NCBI RefSeq assembly: GCF_900103185.1
Contig: NZ_FNJD01000003.1
Coordinates: 124,001 to 188,000 of the forward strand
Direction: 5' to 3'
DNA: 64,000 nt
From: Sulfitobacter litoralis
Lineage (GTDB): Bacteria > Pseudomonadota > Alphaproteobacteria > Rhodobacterales > Rhodobacteraceae
In this document: positions 16,906-24,829 of the stretch, in pieces
How positions within the stretch are numbered: position 1 is the first letter of the stretch
How the letters are laid out: every line of letters begins with the position of its first letter
The notes under the pieces: model-generated
What the model was told of the DNA's origin: nothing
The model's database searches: none
Seen by the model: only the letters and a program-made list of their open reading frames with translations
Position numbers and translations under genes: made by a program

Positions 16906-17991
16906 TTAGATACCAGATTTTATTTTGGTCCACATACGCGTGATGACACGCTGCAGTTTGGGTGGATATGAAGAGATGGTATACAGGTTTTCCAAGGTGG
17001 CTTCGTCAGGATAGATTGCAGTGTCCCCAAAGACATCTTCGGCCAAGAACTCTTGGCTCGCCTTGTTGCCATTTGCATAATAAACATAGTTTGATGCGGC
17101 GGCCATGTTCTCGGGGTCCATGATGAAGTTCAAGAACTTATGCGCCCCATCCGGGTTAGGCGCATCAGCCGGAATAGCCATATTGTCGAACCACATCAAC
17201 GCGCCTTCCTTCGGTGCGTAATAGGCAATTTCCACACCATTGTCCGCTTCGGCTGCACGATCACGTGATTGAAGGATGTCGCCTGACCAACCAAAGGCGA
17301 CACAAATGTCCCCGTTGGCCAGTGCGTTGATGTATTCTGAACTATGGAATTTTTGTACATAGGGGGCGACCGCTGTCAAAATCGGCTCTGCCTTGGCGAT
17401 CACGTCGGGGTCTTGTGATTGAGGTGCTTCGCCAACATACTTAAGCGCGGCCGGGATCATTTCTGTTGGTGCATCCAAGAAATGCACCCCACATTCAGCG
17501 AGCTTTTCCATGTTTTCGGGGTTAAAAACAAGCTCGAGTGAATCAACGGGCGCATCCTCACCCAAAACCTCTTTCACCTTGCCGACGTTTACACCCAGAC
17601 CCGTCGTGCCCCACATGTAGTTCACAGCATACTGGTTGTCAGGGTCGTACTTTGAAACACGCTCTTCGATGACGTCCCACATGTTAACAATGTTAGGCAG
17701 CTTGTCTTTATCGAGTTTCTGAAAAACACCAGCCGATATCTGACGCTCTAGGAACGTGCCTGTCGGAACGACAACATCATAGCCAGAGCCACCGGCAAGC
17801 ATTTTGGTTTCAAGCACTTCGTTGCTGTCAAAGACATCATAGATCAGTTCGATGCCGGTTTCTTTTTCAAATTTCTGCAACAAGGTTTCATCGATATAGT
17901 CGGACCAGTTATAGACCCGCACCTCTTCACCCATTGCGCTGGTGGCGATCAATGCCGTTGCTGCAATTCCGCTAAGCAAGCTGTATTTCAT
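16906..17991 (-). CDS. Polyamine-binding periplasmic protein, PotF/PotD type
   Basis: A 361-residue solute-binding protein with a signal peptide (MKYSLLSGIAATALIATSAMG). The mature start EEVRVYNWSDYIDETLLQKF is characteristic of PotF-like putrescine-binding proteins, as are VVVPTGTFLERQ and FGWSGDILQSRDRA. The ATG at 17989-17991 is chosen over one two codons upstream because GGGAG is then seven bases away. The gene is divergent from the GntR regulator, and a shared palindrome lies between them. Confidence 0.92.
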   Translation of the reverse strand: MKYSLLSGIAATALIATSAMGEEVRVYNWSDYIDETLLQKFEKETGIELIYDVFDSNEVLETKMLAGGSGYDVVVPTGTFLERQISAGVFQKLDKDKLPNIVNMWDVIEERVSKYDPDNQYAVNYMWGTTGLGVNVGKVKEVLGEDAPVDSLELVFNPENMEKLAECGVHFLDAPTEMIPAALKYVGEAPQSQDPDVIAKAEPILTAVAPYVQKFHSSEYINALANGDICVAFGWSGDILQSRDRAAEADNGVEIAYYAPKEGALMWFDNMAIPADAPNPDGAHKFLNFIMDPENMAAASNYVYYANGNKASQEFLAEDVFGDTAIYPDEATLENLYTISSYPPKLQRVITRMWTKIKSGI

Positions 17992-18035
17992 TGTCATCTC
18001 CCGTTGTGTAGGCTCGGTTGATCCGGACCTTTCGT

Positions 18036-18079
18036 CAATTTGATCAAGTTTTGCACCATGCGGCAAGATCATTTATAAT
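18036..18079 (+). promoter_or_regulatory. gntR promoter with candidate GntR operator
   Basis: TTGCAC (18051-18056), a 17-base spacer and TATAAT (18074-18079) form a good sigma-70 promoter reading toward the GntR gene. Just upstream is CAATTTGATCA (18036-18046), which contains the palindrome TTGATCAA (18040-18047). The identical 11-mer occurs inside the aminotransferase promoter at 18884-18894. It may be the binding site of the GntR protein and also lies near the start region of the divergent potF-type operon. Confidence 0.6.
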
Positions 18080-18137
18080 TTTACGCAGATGCGGGCCGGG
18101 GTTTAAAATACGATCGAGTACAATTTAGGCGAATTTA

Positions 18138-18818
18138 ATGAACGTAGACCCCGCAGACCTCGCGCCACAACAGTCCACGGACAGCCCAGCCAAAGTGCCG
18201 GCCCATCAGCACGTCTATGAACGTGTACGCAAGCTGATCTTGTTCGGCGATTTCGCCCCCGGTCAAGCCGTGACAATCCAGGGGCTTGCGGAGACGTTGG
18301 GTGCCGGCATGACCCCAATACGCGAAGCCCTGCGTCGATTGATCGCCGAGGGCGCTTTGGTGCATCAGGGCAACCGGCGCGTGTCGGTTCCAATACTGGA
18401 CCTCGAAGGGATACAAGAGCTTGAATTTATGAGGAGAAAGCTTGAGCCAGAACTTGCGGAGCGCGCCACCGCTCGCATGTCAGAGACTGTTTTAGCCGAC
18501 CTTACCCGTGTCGACGACCTGTTAAACAGCGCCATCAACCGCGGGGATATCGGCGACTATTTAACCCAGAACTACCGCTTTCACACCATTATCAACACTT
18601 GCGCCGACGCGCCCATTCTAGCCGCAACGGTCGATCGCTTGTGGCTAATGTTCGGGCCATCTTTGCGCGTGGTTTGCGGTCGGTTCGGCACCTCGAACCT
18701 GCCCGATAAACACGCTGACCTGCTCGCGGCCTTTCGTGATGGCGATGCAGAAAGGGCGGGGCTGGCAATGACCGAGGATGTTTTGCAGGGCATGTTACAG
18801 ATTCAGGCATCACTTTGA
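18138..18818 (+). CDS. GntR-family (FCD/FadR type) transcriptional regulator
   Basis: A 226-residue regulator with an N-terminal winged helix-turn-helix (about residues 22-88, including TIQGLAETLGAGMTPIREALRRL; key: MTPIREALRRL). The C-terminal all-helical FCD ligand domain has a metal-site-like pattern (NYRFHTIIN, HADLLAAFRDGD). It sits between two polyamine transporter operons and next to an aminotransferase, so it is the likely local regulator. The ligand is unknown; a polyamine or derivative is inference. Confidence 0.9.
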   Translation: MNVDPADLAPQQSTDSPAKVPAHQHVYERVRKLILFGDFAPGQAVTIQGLAETLGAGMTPIREALRRLIAEGALVHQGNRRVSVPILDLEGIQELEFMRRKLEPELAERATARMSETVLADLTRVDDLLNSAINRGDIGDYLTQNYRFHTIINTCADAPILAATVDRLWLMFGPSLRVVCGRFGTSNLPDKHADLLAAFRDGDAERAGLAMTEDVLQGMLQIQASL

Positions 18819-18872
18819 TTAAAAGCTGGCCAGCTTATCCCCACTTATCAGCACTGCTGCAGAGTGATTCGA

Positions 18873-18900
18873 TTGACTCCGCACAATTTGATCATATCCT
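18873..18900 (+). promoter_or_regulatory. Aminotransferase promoter with operator-like 11-mer in the spacer
   Basis: TTGACT (18873-18878), a 16-base spacer and TATCCT (18895-18900) form a plausible promoter. The spacer contains CAATTTGATCA (18884-18894), identical to the copy upstream of gntR. A repressor bound there would directly block RNA polymerase. Confidence 0.55.
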
Positions 18901-18936
18901 GAGGCTAATCTACTCCCATTCCCAGAGGCGCCCCTT

Positions 18937-20367
18937 ATGACCCACATCACCAACCACATGCCCACCGCCGAGCTGCAAGCGCTTGACGCCGCGCACCACA
19001 TGCACCCGTTTACCACGAATGACGAGCTTGCCGAAAAAGGTGCGCGGATCATCACGCGGGCCAAAGGCGTTTACCTCACCGACAGCGACGGGAACGAGAT
19101 CCTTGATGGGATGGCCGGTCTTTGGTGCGTCAACATCGGGTATGGCCGTCAGGAAATGGCCGATGTCGCAGCGCGTCAAATGCTCGAGTTGAACTACTAT
19201 AACACATTCTTCATGACCTCCCATGTGCCTGCCATCGCGCTGGCTAAAGAGATCGCAGCACTGGCCCCTGGCGATCTGAACCATGTGTTTTTTGCCGGAT
19301 CAGGGTCCGAAGCGAACGATACAAACATTCGCATGGTCCGCACCTATTGGGACATGAAGGGAAAGCCCGAGAAATCCCACATTATCAGCCGTAAGAATGC
19401 CTATCACGGGTCGTCGATTGGATCCGGGTCGCTTGGCGGCATGAGCTATATGCACGCACAGGGTGGCATGCCTATCCCCGGCATTCACCACATCAACCAG
19501 CCGGACTGGTGGGTTGAAGGCGGGGACCTTACACCCGAGGCATTCGGGCTAGCGCGTGCGCAAGAGCTTGAAGCCAAAATCCTCGAACTAGGAGCCGATA
19601 AGGTTGCCGCCTTTATCGGCGAGCCTATTCAAGGTGCCGGCGGCGTCATTGTTCCGCCAAGCACATACTGGCCTGAAATCCAGCGGATTTGTGACAAATA
19701 CAACGTATTGATCATCGCGGATGAGGTTATTTGTGGCTTTGGCCGCACCGGCAACTGGTTCGGGTCTGAAACCATGGGGATCAAGCCGCATATCATGACG
19801 ATCGCCAAAGGCCTTAGCTCTGGCTACCAGCCGATTGGCGGGTCCATTGTCTGTGACGAGATCGCGCAAACCATCGGATCGGGTGAGTTTAACCACGGGT
19901 ATACCTATTCAGGCCACCCTGTCTGCTCTGCCGTGGCGCTGGAAAACCTGCGGATCATGCAGGACGAAAAGATTCTGGATCACGTGAACAACGTCGCAGC
20001 GCCCGCGCTTCAAGAAGGTCTGGCCAAACTGGCAGAGCACCCTTTGGTGGGTACGGTAAACGTTGCCGGCCTGATGGCGTCGCTGCCGCTGTCCCCGCGC
20101 AAGGAAACCCGATCAAAGTTCGCAGGCGATGCCGGCACCGTCGGTTTTATGTGCCGGGAACGCTGCTTTGCGAATAACCTGGTAATGCGCCATGTTGGCG
20201 ATCGGATGATCATCTCTCCGCCGCTGGTCATCACTCCCGAAGAGATCAAAATCTTTATGTCACGCGCCACGAAAGCGCTGGATGAAACCTATGCCGCGGT
20301 CAAGGAAGGCAACCTGTTGAAGGCTGCAGAAGACCATGCACATGACGCTGAATCGCCGCTTGGCTAA
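18937..20367 (+). CDS. Class III aminotransferase, putrescine/omega-amino acid:pyruvate type
   Basis: A 476-residue PLP enzyme. GSGSEANDTNIRM (121-133) binds the cofactor phosphate, Asp262 (IIADEVICGFGRTG) contacts the pyridine, and Lys291 (MTIAKGLSSGYQPIGG) is the Schiff-base lysine. The N-terminal HHMHPFTTNDEL and GLWCVNIGYG patterns match the SpuC-like subgroup that transfers amino groups from putrescine or other omega-amines to pyruvate. Polyamine-transport neighbours support this, but exact substrate specificity cannot be read from sequence. Confidence 0.88.
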   Translation: MTHITNHMPTAELQALDAAHHMHPFTTNDELAEKGARIITRAKGVYLTDSDGNEILDGMAGLWCVNIGYGRQEMADVAARQMLELNYYNTFFMTSHVPAIALAKEIAALAPGDLNHVFFAGSGSEANDTNIRMVRTYWDMKGKPEKSHIISRKNAYHGSSIGSGSLGGMSYMHAQGGMPIPGIHHINQPDWWVEGGDLTPEAFGLARAQELEAKILELGADKVAAFIGEPIQGAGGVIVPPSTYWPEIQRICDKYNVLIIADEVICGFGRTGNWFGSETMGIKPHIMTIAKGLSSGYQPIGGSIVCDEIAQTIGSGEFNHGYTYSGHPVCSAVALENLRIMQDEKILDHVNNVAAPALQEGLAKLAEHPLVGTVNVAGLMASLPLSPRKETRSKFAGDAGTVGFMCRERCFANNLVMRHVGDRMIISPPLVITPEEIKIFMSRATKALDETYAAVKEGNLLKAAEDHAHDAESPLG

Positions 20368-20387
20368 GCCGCGACTTACATCGGGTC

Positions 20388-20412
20388 GGGGCGGCAATTG
20401 TCGCCCCTCCCT
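20388..20412 (+). terminator. Probable terminator after the aminotransferase gene
   Basis: GGGGCG (20388-20393) and CGCCCC (20402-20407) form a short GC stem with an 8-base loop, followed by TCCCTTT. The T-tract is poor, so confidence is moderate. Confidence 0.45.
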
Positions 20413-20727
20413 TTGCACCTAGGGCTGCATAAACTTGTCCGTTTGCGACATCTGCACCGCCTGAATTGGCTGCAGAACCACCCGCTCCGAGGGTGCGAAG
20501 GGCCGCTTAACCTGCGCCAGTTATTAACGAATTCCCCTTAATTCAAGCCATCTGCATAGTAATTCGGCAGGTAAAAGAACTGTTTCTCGCCAAATAACCG
20601 CTAATCTTCCCGCAATTGACGCTTTCTGCCCAAAACTGTCGTTAATTGGTTGCAAACTAGAAACCACCCCGCTTTAACTTTCTGTCAACAAGGGCGCTTG
20701 AACGTCACAATAAACGGGGAGCCAACT
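20413..20727 (+). other. Leader region of the second polyamine-type operon
   Basis: About 315 bases without a gene. The first half is GC-rich and the stretch from about 20520 to 20660 is AT-rich, as expected for a promoter region. TTGACG at about 20616 is a possible -35, but no convincing -10 follows at normal spacing. The CAATTTGATCA motif of the neighbouring promoters is not present here. GGGGAG at 20716-20721 is the ribosome-binding site for the TTG start at 20728. Confidence 0.4.
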
Positions 20728-21828
20728 TTGGCAGATACTTCAGCAACAAATGCGTTTGTAGAATTTGAACGCGTGCAGAAAAGCTATGACGGCGAAAATC
20801 TCGTCGTAAAAGATCTTAACCTGTCGATGCCGAAAGGCGAGTTTTTGACGATGCTTGGGCCATCGGGGTCCGGCAAGACCACTTGCCTGATGATGCTGGC
20901 CGGATTTGAAACCGCCACCCATGGCGACATCCGCCTTGACGGCAAATCGATCAACAACATCCCCCCGCACAAACGCGGCATTGGAATGGTATTCCAGAAC
21001 TACGCGCTTTTCCCGCATATGACCGTTGCCGAAAACCTCGCCTTCCCGCTTGAGGTGCGCAAGATCGGCAAGTCCGAGCGTGAAGAGAAAGTAAAGATCG
21101 CGCTGGACCGTGTTCAGATGGGCGACTTCGGCGGCCGCCGTCCGGCACAGCTTTCCGGTGGTCAGCAGCAACGTGTTGCCTTGGCCCGTGCTTTGGTCTT
21201 CGAACCCGAACTGGTGTTGATGGACGAACCGCTGGGGGCGTTGGACAAACAGCTGCGCGAAACACTGCAGTTCGAGATCACGCATCTGGCGCATGAACTG
21301 GGCATCACCGTGGTCTACGTGACCCACGACCAGACCGAAGCGCTGACAATGTCCGACCGCGTGGCCGTGTTTGAAAACGGCCGCATCCAACAGTTGGCCC
21401 CGCCCGATCTGTTGTATGAAGAGCCCGAAAACAGCTTTGTTGCGCAGTTCATCGGCGAGAATAACACCCTCGAAGGGGTCGTGACCGAGATCAAGGGCGG
21501 CACTTGCCTTGTGCAGCTGGACGGCGGCGGCCTGATCGAGGCAAAGCCGATCAACGTCACACGCGCCGGCGAACGCACCCGCGTATCGATCCGCCCCGAG
21601 CGCGTTGAATTCAACAAGGACCGGATGCAGGAAGGGGCGCATACCCTGAAAGCCGAAGTGCTTGAATTTGTCTATATGGGCGACATCTTCCGCACCCGCC
21701 TGCGGGTTGCCGGGACCGACAACTTCATCATCAAGACACGAAACGCACCCGATCAGGTTCGTTTGAAGCCAGGCCAGCAGATCGAAATCGGTTGGCTGGC
21801 AGAGGATTGCCGCGCCCTCGACGCGTAA
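20728..21828 (+). CDS. Polyamine-type ABC transporter ATP-binding protein (second system)
   Basis: A 366-residue ATPase with Walker A GPSGSGKTT (residues 44-52), signature LSGGQQQRVALARAL, Walker B LVLMDEPLGALD and switch VTHDQTEAL, then a TOBE-type C-terminal domain. I place the start at TTG 20728, with GGGGAG six bases upstream. No in-frame ATG is suitably placed, and an earlier TTG at 20650 lacks a ribosome-binding site. It is the first gene of the operon ATPase, binding protein, permease, permease. Confidence 0.88.
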   Translation: MADTSATNAFVEFERVQKSYDGENLVVKDLNLSMPKGEFLTMLGPSGSGKTTCLMMLAGFETATHGDIRLDGKSINNIPPHKRGIGMVFQNYALFPHMTVAENLAFPLEVRKIGKSEREEKVKIALDRVQMGDFGGRRPAQLSGGQQQRVALARALVFEPELVLMDEPLGALDKQLRETLQFEITHLAHELGITVVYVTHDQTEALTMSDRVAVFENGRIQQLAPPDLLYEEPENSFVAQFIGENNTLEGVVTEIKGGTCLVQLDGGGLIEAKPINVTRAGERTRVSIRPERVEFNKDRMQEGAHTLKAEVLEFVYMGDIFRTRLRVAGTDNFIIKTRNAPDQVRLKPGQQIEIGWLAEDCRALDA

Positions 21829-21939
21829 GCGTCAGGTCGCGGTCGGCCGTCCAACGATCGACGGCGTCGTACGAGGGTGTGGTTAAGCCCGATATCACAT
21901 CCTCAAGACCCTAACGGGCATATAATGGGAGACTTACGA

Positions 21940-23055
21940 ATGAAGTTTACGACAACGCTACTCGCATCCTCCGCGATCATTGGCGCTGGCACATTGGCAT
22001 TCGCCGATGCGCATGCGGACATGGCCAAAGAGATGACGCTTGTTTCCTGGGGTGGCGCATACCAAGCCAGCCAGGACAAAGCATATCTGCAACCCTATCT
22101 GGAAATGCACCCTGAAATTTCTGCCGTTTGGGACGAAAGTTCCAACGAAGCCGTGGCCAAGCTGCGCGCGATGAACGAAGCCGGCAATGTGACCTGGGAT
22201 CTGGTCGACGTGGTTGCCGCTGACGCCATCCGCCTGTGCGACGAAGGTCTGGCGATGGAAATCGACGCCGAGGAAATGCTGGCAGAAGCCCCCGACGGGA
22301 CATCTGCCGAAGACGACTTTGGCGACCTGCTGGTCAGCGACTGCTTTATCCCGCAGATCGTTTATTCGACCACATTCGGCTACCGCACAGACATGGTTGG
22401 CGACACGCCTCCGACCAAAATCTGCGACGTTTTCGACACCGAAGCCTACCCAGGCAAGCGTGCGCTGGAAAAGCGTCCGATCAACAACATGGAATGGGCG
22501 CTGCTCTGTGACGGCGTTGCCAAAGACGAAGTCTATGACGTTCTGGCAACCCCCGAAGGTCAAGAGAAGGCTCTGGCCAAGCTCGACACCATCAAGGACG
22601 ACGTAATCTGGTGGTCCGCCGGTGCCGACACGCCACAGCTGCTGGCCGACGGCGAAGTCGTCATGGGTTCCACCTACAACGGCCGTCTGTTCAGCGTCAT
22701 CGAAGAACAGGACCAGCCCGTTGCAATGCTTTGGGACGCTCAGGTGTTCGACCTTGACGGTTGGATCATCCCTGCAGGCCTGCCTGACGACCGCCTAGCC
22801 CGCGTCAAAGACTTTGTGAAATTCGCGACAGACACACAGCGTCTGGCGGATCAATCGCAGTACATCAGCTACGGCCCTGCCCGTTTGTCCTCCGCCCCTA
22901 TGGTTGGCAAGCACGCAGAACTGGGCATCGATATGGCACCACACATGCCAACCGATCCGGCCAACGCAAAGAACACGTTCCTGTACAACTACGAGTTCTG
23001 GGCTGACTACCGCGACGACATCGACGCGAAATTCCAAGCATGGTTGGCGCAATAA
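21940..23055 (+). CDS. Extracellular solute-binding protein of the second polyamine-type system
   Basis: A 371-residue periplasmic protein with a signal peptide (MKFTTTLLASSAIIGAGTLAFA). The mature start is MTLVSWGGAYQASQDKAYLQPYLE, a pattern of the PotD/spermidine-putrescine-like group (SBP_bac family), as are DGEVVMGSTYNGRLF and DLDGWIIPAG. The ATG at 21940 has GGGAG eight bases upstream. Its low similarity to the PotF-type protein at 16.9 kb suggests a different ligand. A perfect 10-bp hairpin follows the stop. Confidence 0.88.
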   Translation: MKFTTTLLASSAIIGAGTLAFADAHADMAKEMTLVSWGGAYQASQDKAYLQPYLEMHPEISAVWDESSNEAVAKLRAMNEAGNVTWDLVDVVAADAIRLCDEGLAMEIDAEEMLAEAPDGTSAEDDFGDLLVSDCFIPQIVYSTTFGYRTDMVGDTPPTKICDVFDTEAYPGKRALEKRPINNMEWALLCDGVAKDEVYDVLATPEGQEKALAKLDTIKDDVIWWSAGADTPQLLADGEVVMGSTYNGRLFSVIEEQDQPVAMLWDAQVFDLDGWIIPAGLPDDRLARVKDFVKFATDTQRLADQSQYISYGPARLSSAPMVGKHAELGIDMAPHMPTDPANAKNTFLYNYEFWADYRDDIDAKFQAWLAQ

Positions 23056-23070
23056 GCGCTTAGCCCGATC

Positions 23071-23095
23071 GGAGGAGGCCACGCTGGCCTCCTCC
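23071..23095 (+). promoter_or_regulatory. Perfect 10-bp intercistronic hairpin
   Basis: GGAGGAGGCC (23071-23080), loop ACGCT, GGCCTCCTCC (23086-23095). It lies 15 bases after the binding-protein stop and 62 bases before the permease start, with no T-run. It probably stabilises the upstream message or attenuates read-through, like the hairpins in the first polyamine operon. Confidence 0.6.
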
Positions 23096-23157
23096 ACCCC
23101 TCGGTATTTGTTATGCCATTTTCCGATTTTCCAGCGACCTAACCCCATGGGGCCGAT

Positions 23158-24825
23158 ATGAGCGACACAGCCGACGCGACGAACGACACATCTGAACAGG
23201 CCGGCCCCGTGCTTGCGGCCGACGGCACGCCGCTAAAGCGCAGCCTGAACCGGGCACTGCGTCGTCAAAAGCTCAGCGCACTTCTACTGATCGCCCCCCT
23301 GCTGATCTTTATCCTAGTCACCTTTATCGCACCGATTGCCGATATGTTGTTCCGCTCTGTCGAGAACCAGATCGTGCAAGACACGCTGCCCCGTACCACG
23401 CAAACCCTCGCGGAATGGGACAGTGAAAGCGGCGAAACGCCCGGTGCGCCCGTTTACAAAGCACTCTATGAAGACCTGTTTATTGCGCAAGAACGCAAGC
23501 TGCACACTCGCTTGGGCTCGCGGCTCAACTACGAACTGACGGGAGCGTCGTCCCTGTTTCGCAAGTCGGGCCGTGGCGTCGATGACATCGGCGAAGTGTA
23601 TCAGGACCAATTCGAAGACCTGAATGATTTTTGGAAAAAGGGCGAGAACTGGAACGCCCTTCTTGGCTCCGACGCTTGGTTGACCGAGATTTCCGGCTGG
23701 AAGAAATCCACAGGCGATGTGCAGCCCCCATTCGAAATGCGCGAAGGCATGGCAGAGCTTCTGCCCGAGACCGCCGAATACTACGCGATTTTCGCCGACT
23801 TCGTTCAGAACGACGACGAAGACAACCTGTATAAAGAAGACCCATGGGCGCTGATTTATTCCGCGTTCTATGACGATCTCACCGGCCCGACTGCGGCACA
23901 GATCGCAAGCTACACCGGCCCTGCCTCTGCTGAATTGGGCGAAGCCGCTGCCGCGGCCCCTGCCTTTGAAACTGTCGATTACAAAGCAGCTTTCAGCGAA
24001 ATTGACAAAGACTGGGGCAAAACACCCATCTGGGGCACGATCCGCGCCTACAGCCCGGCGCTCACCAACGGGTATTTCCTGAACGCAGTCGACATGCAGA
24101 AGTCTCCGGACGGCCCTGAATTCCGCCCTGACAATGAACGCATCTATGGCACGCTGTTCCTGCGCACGCTCTTTATGTCGATCTGCATTACGGTCAGCTG
24201 CATCTTGCTAGGCTATCCGGTGGCCTGGATCCTCGCCAACCTGCCCGCCCGCACTGCCAACCTGCTGATGATCCTCGTGCTGCTGCCGTTCTGGACATCG
24301 CTTCTGGTGCGCACCTCTGCATGGAAAGTGATGCTGCAGCAGCAAGGTGTCATTAACGATACGCTGGTCTGGCTAGGCATCGTGGCCGATGACAGCCGTC
24401 TGGCGTTGATCAACAACCAAACCGGCACGATCATCGCGATGACGCATATCCTGCTGCCGTTCATGATCCTGCCGCTCTATTCCGTGATGCAAACGGTACC
24501 ACCTAGCTATCTGCGCGCGGCGAAGTCGCTGGGGGCAACCAACTGGACCGCCTTCTGGCGCGTGTACTTCCCGCAATCGGTGCCCGGCATCGGCGCGGGG
24601 TCGATCCTCGTGTTCATCCTGTCGATCGGTTACTATATCACGCCGGAAATCGTCGGCGGCACCACGGGGACATTCATCTCGAACCGGATTGCCTACCACA
24701 TCTCAAGCTCGCTGAACTGGGGCCTCGCGGCCGCACTCGGGGCGATCTTGCTGGCCGTGGTGCTCGGGCTATACTGGACCTACGACAAGATCGTCGGCAT
24801 CGATAACGTGAAATTGGGAGGCTGA
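23158..24825 (+). CDS. ABC transporter permease (PotB/PotH type) with large periplasmic insertion
   Basis: A 555-residue permease, nearly twice the usual 280-300. After a basic N-terminus and first membrane span (LLLIAPLLIFILVTFIAP, about residues 42-60) comes about 265 residues of hydrophilic sequence (about 62-325). The standard permease core resumes at LFLRTLFMSICITVSCILLG. The coupling loop is LRAAKSLGATNWTAFWRVYFPQS (key: AAKSLGA...YFP). The insertion has no motif I recognise. It includes an Ala/Pro-rich stretch near residues 255-270 and is likely periplasmic. Confidence 0.88.
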   Translation: MSDTADATNDTSEQAGPVLAADGTPLKRSLNRALRRQKLSALLLIAPLLIFILVTFIAPIADMLFRSVENQIVQDTLPRTTQTLAEWDSESGETPGAPVYKALYEDLFIAQERKLHTRLGSRLNYELTGASSLFRKSGRGVDDIGEVYQDQFEDLNDFWKKGENWNALLGSDAWLTEISGWKKSTGDVQPPFEMREGMAELLPETAEYYAIFADFVQNDDEDNLYKEDPWALIYSAFYDDLTGPTAAQIASYTGPASAELGEAAAAAPAFETVDYKAAFSEIDKDWGKTPIWGTIRAYSPALTNGYFLNAVDMQKSPDGPEFRPDNERIYGTLFLRTLFMSICITVSCILLGYPVAWILANLPARTANLLMILVLLPFWTSLLVRTSAWKVMLQQQGVINDTLVWLGIVADDSRLALINNQTGTIIAMTHILLPFMILPLYSVMQTVPPSYLRAAKSLGATNWTAFWRVYFPQSVPGIGAGSILVFILSIGYYITPEIVGGTTGTFISNRIAYHISSSLNWGLAAALGAILLAVVLGLYWTYDKIVGIDNVKLGG

Positions 24826-24829
24826 TATA

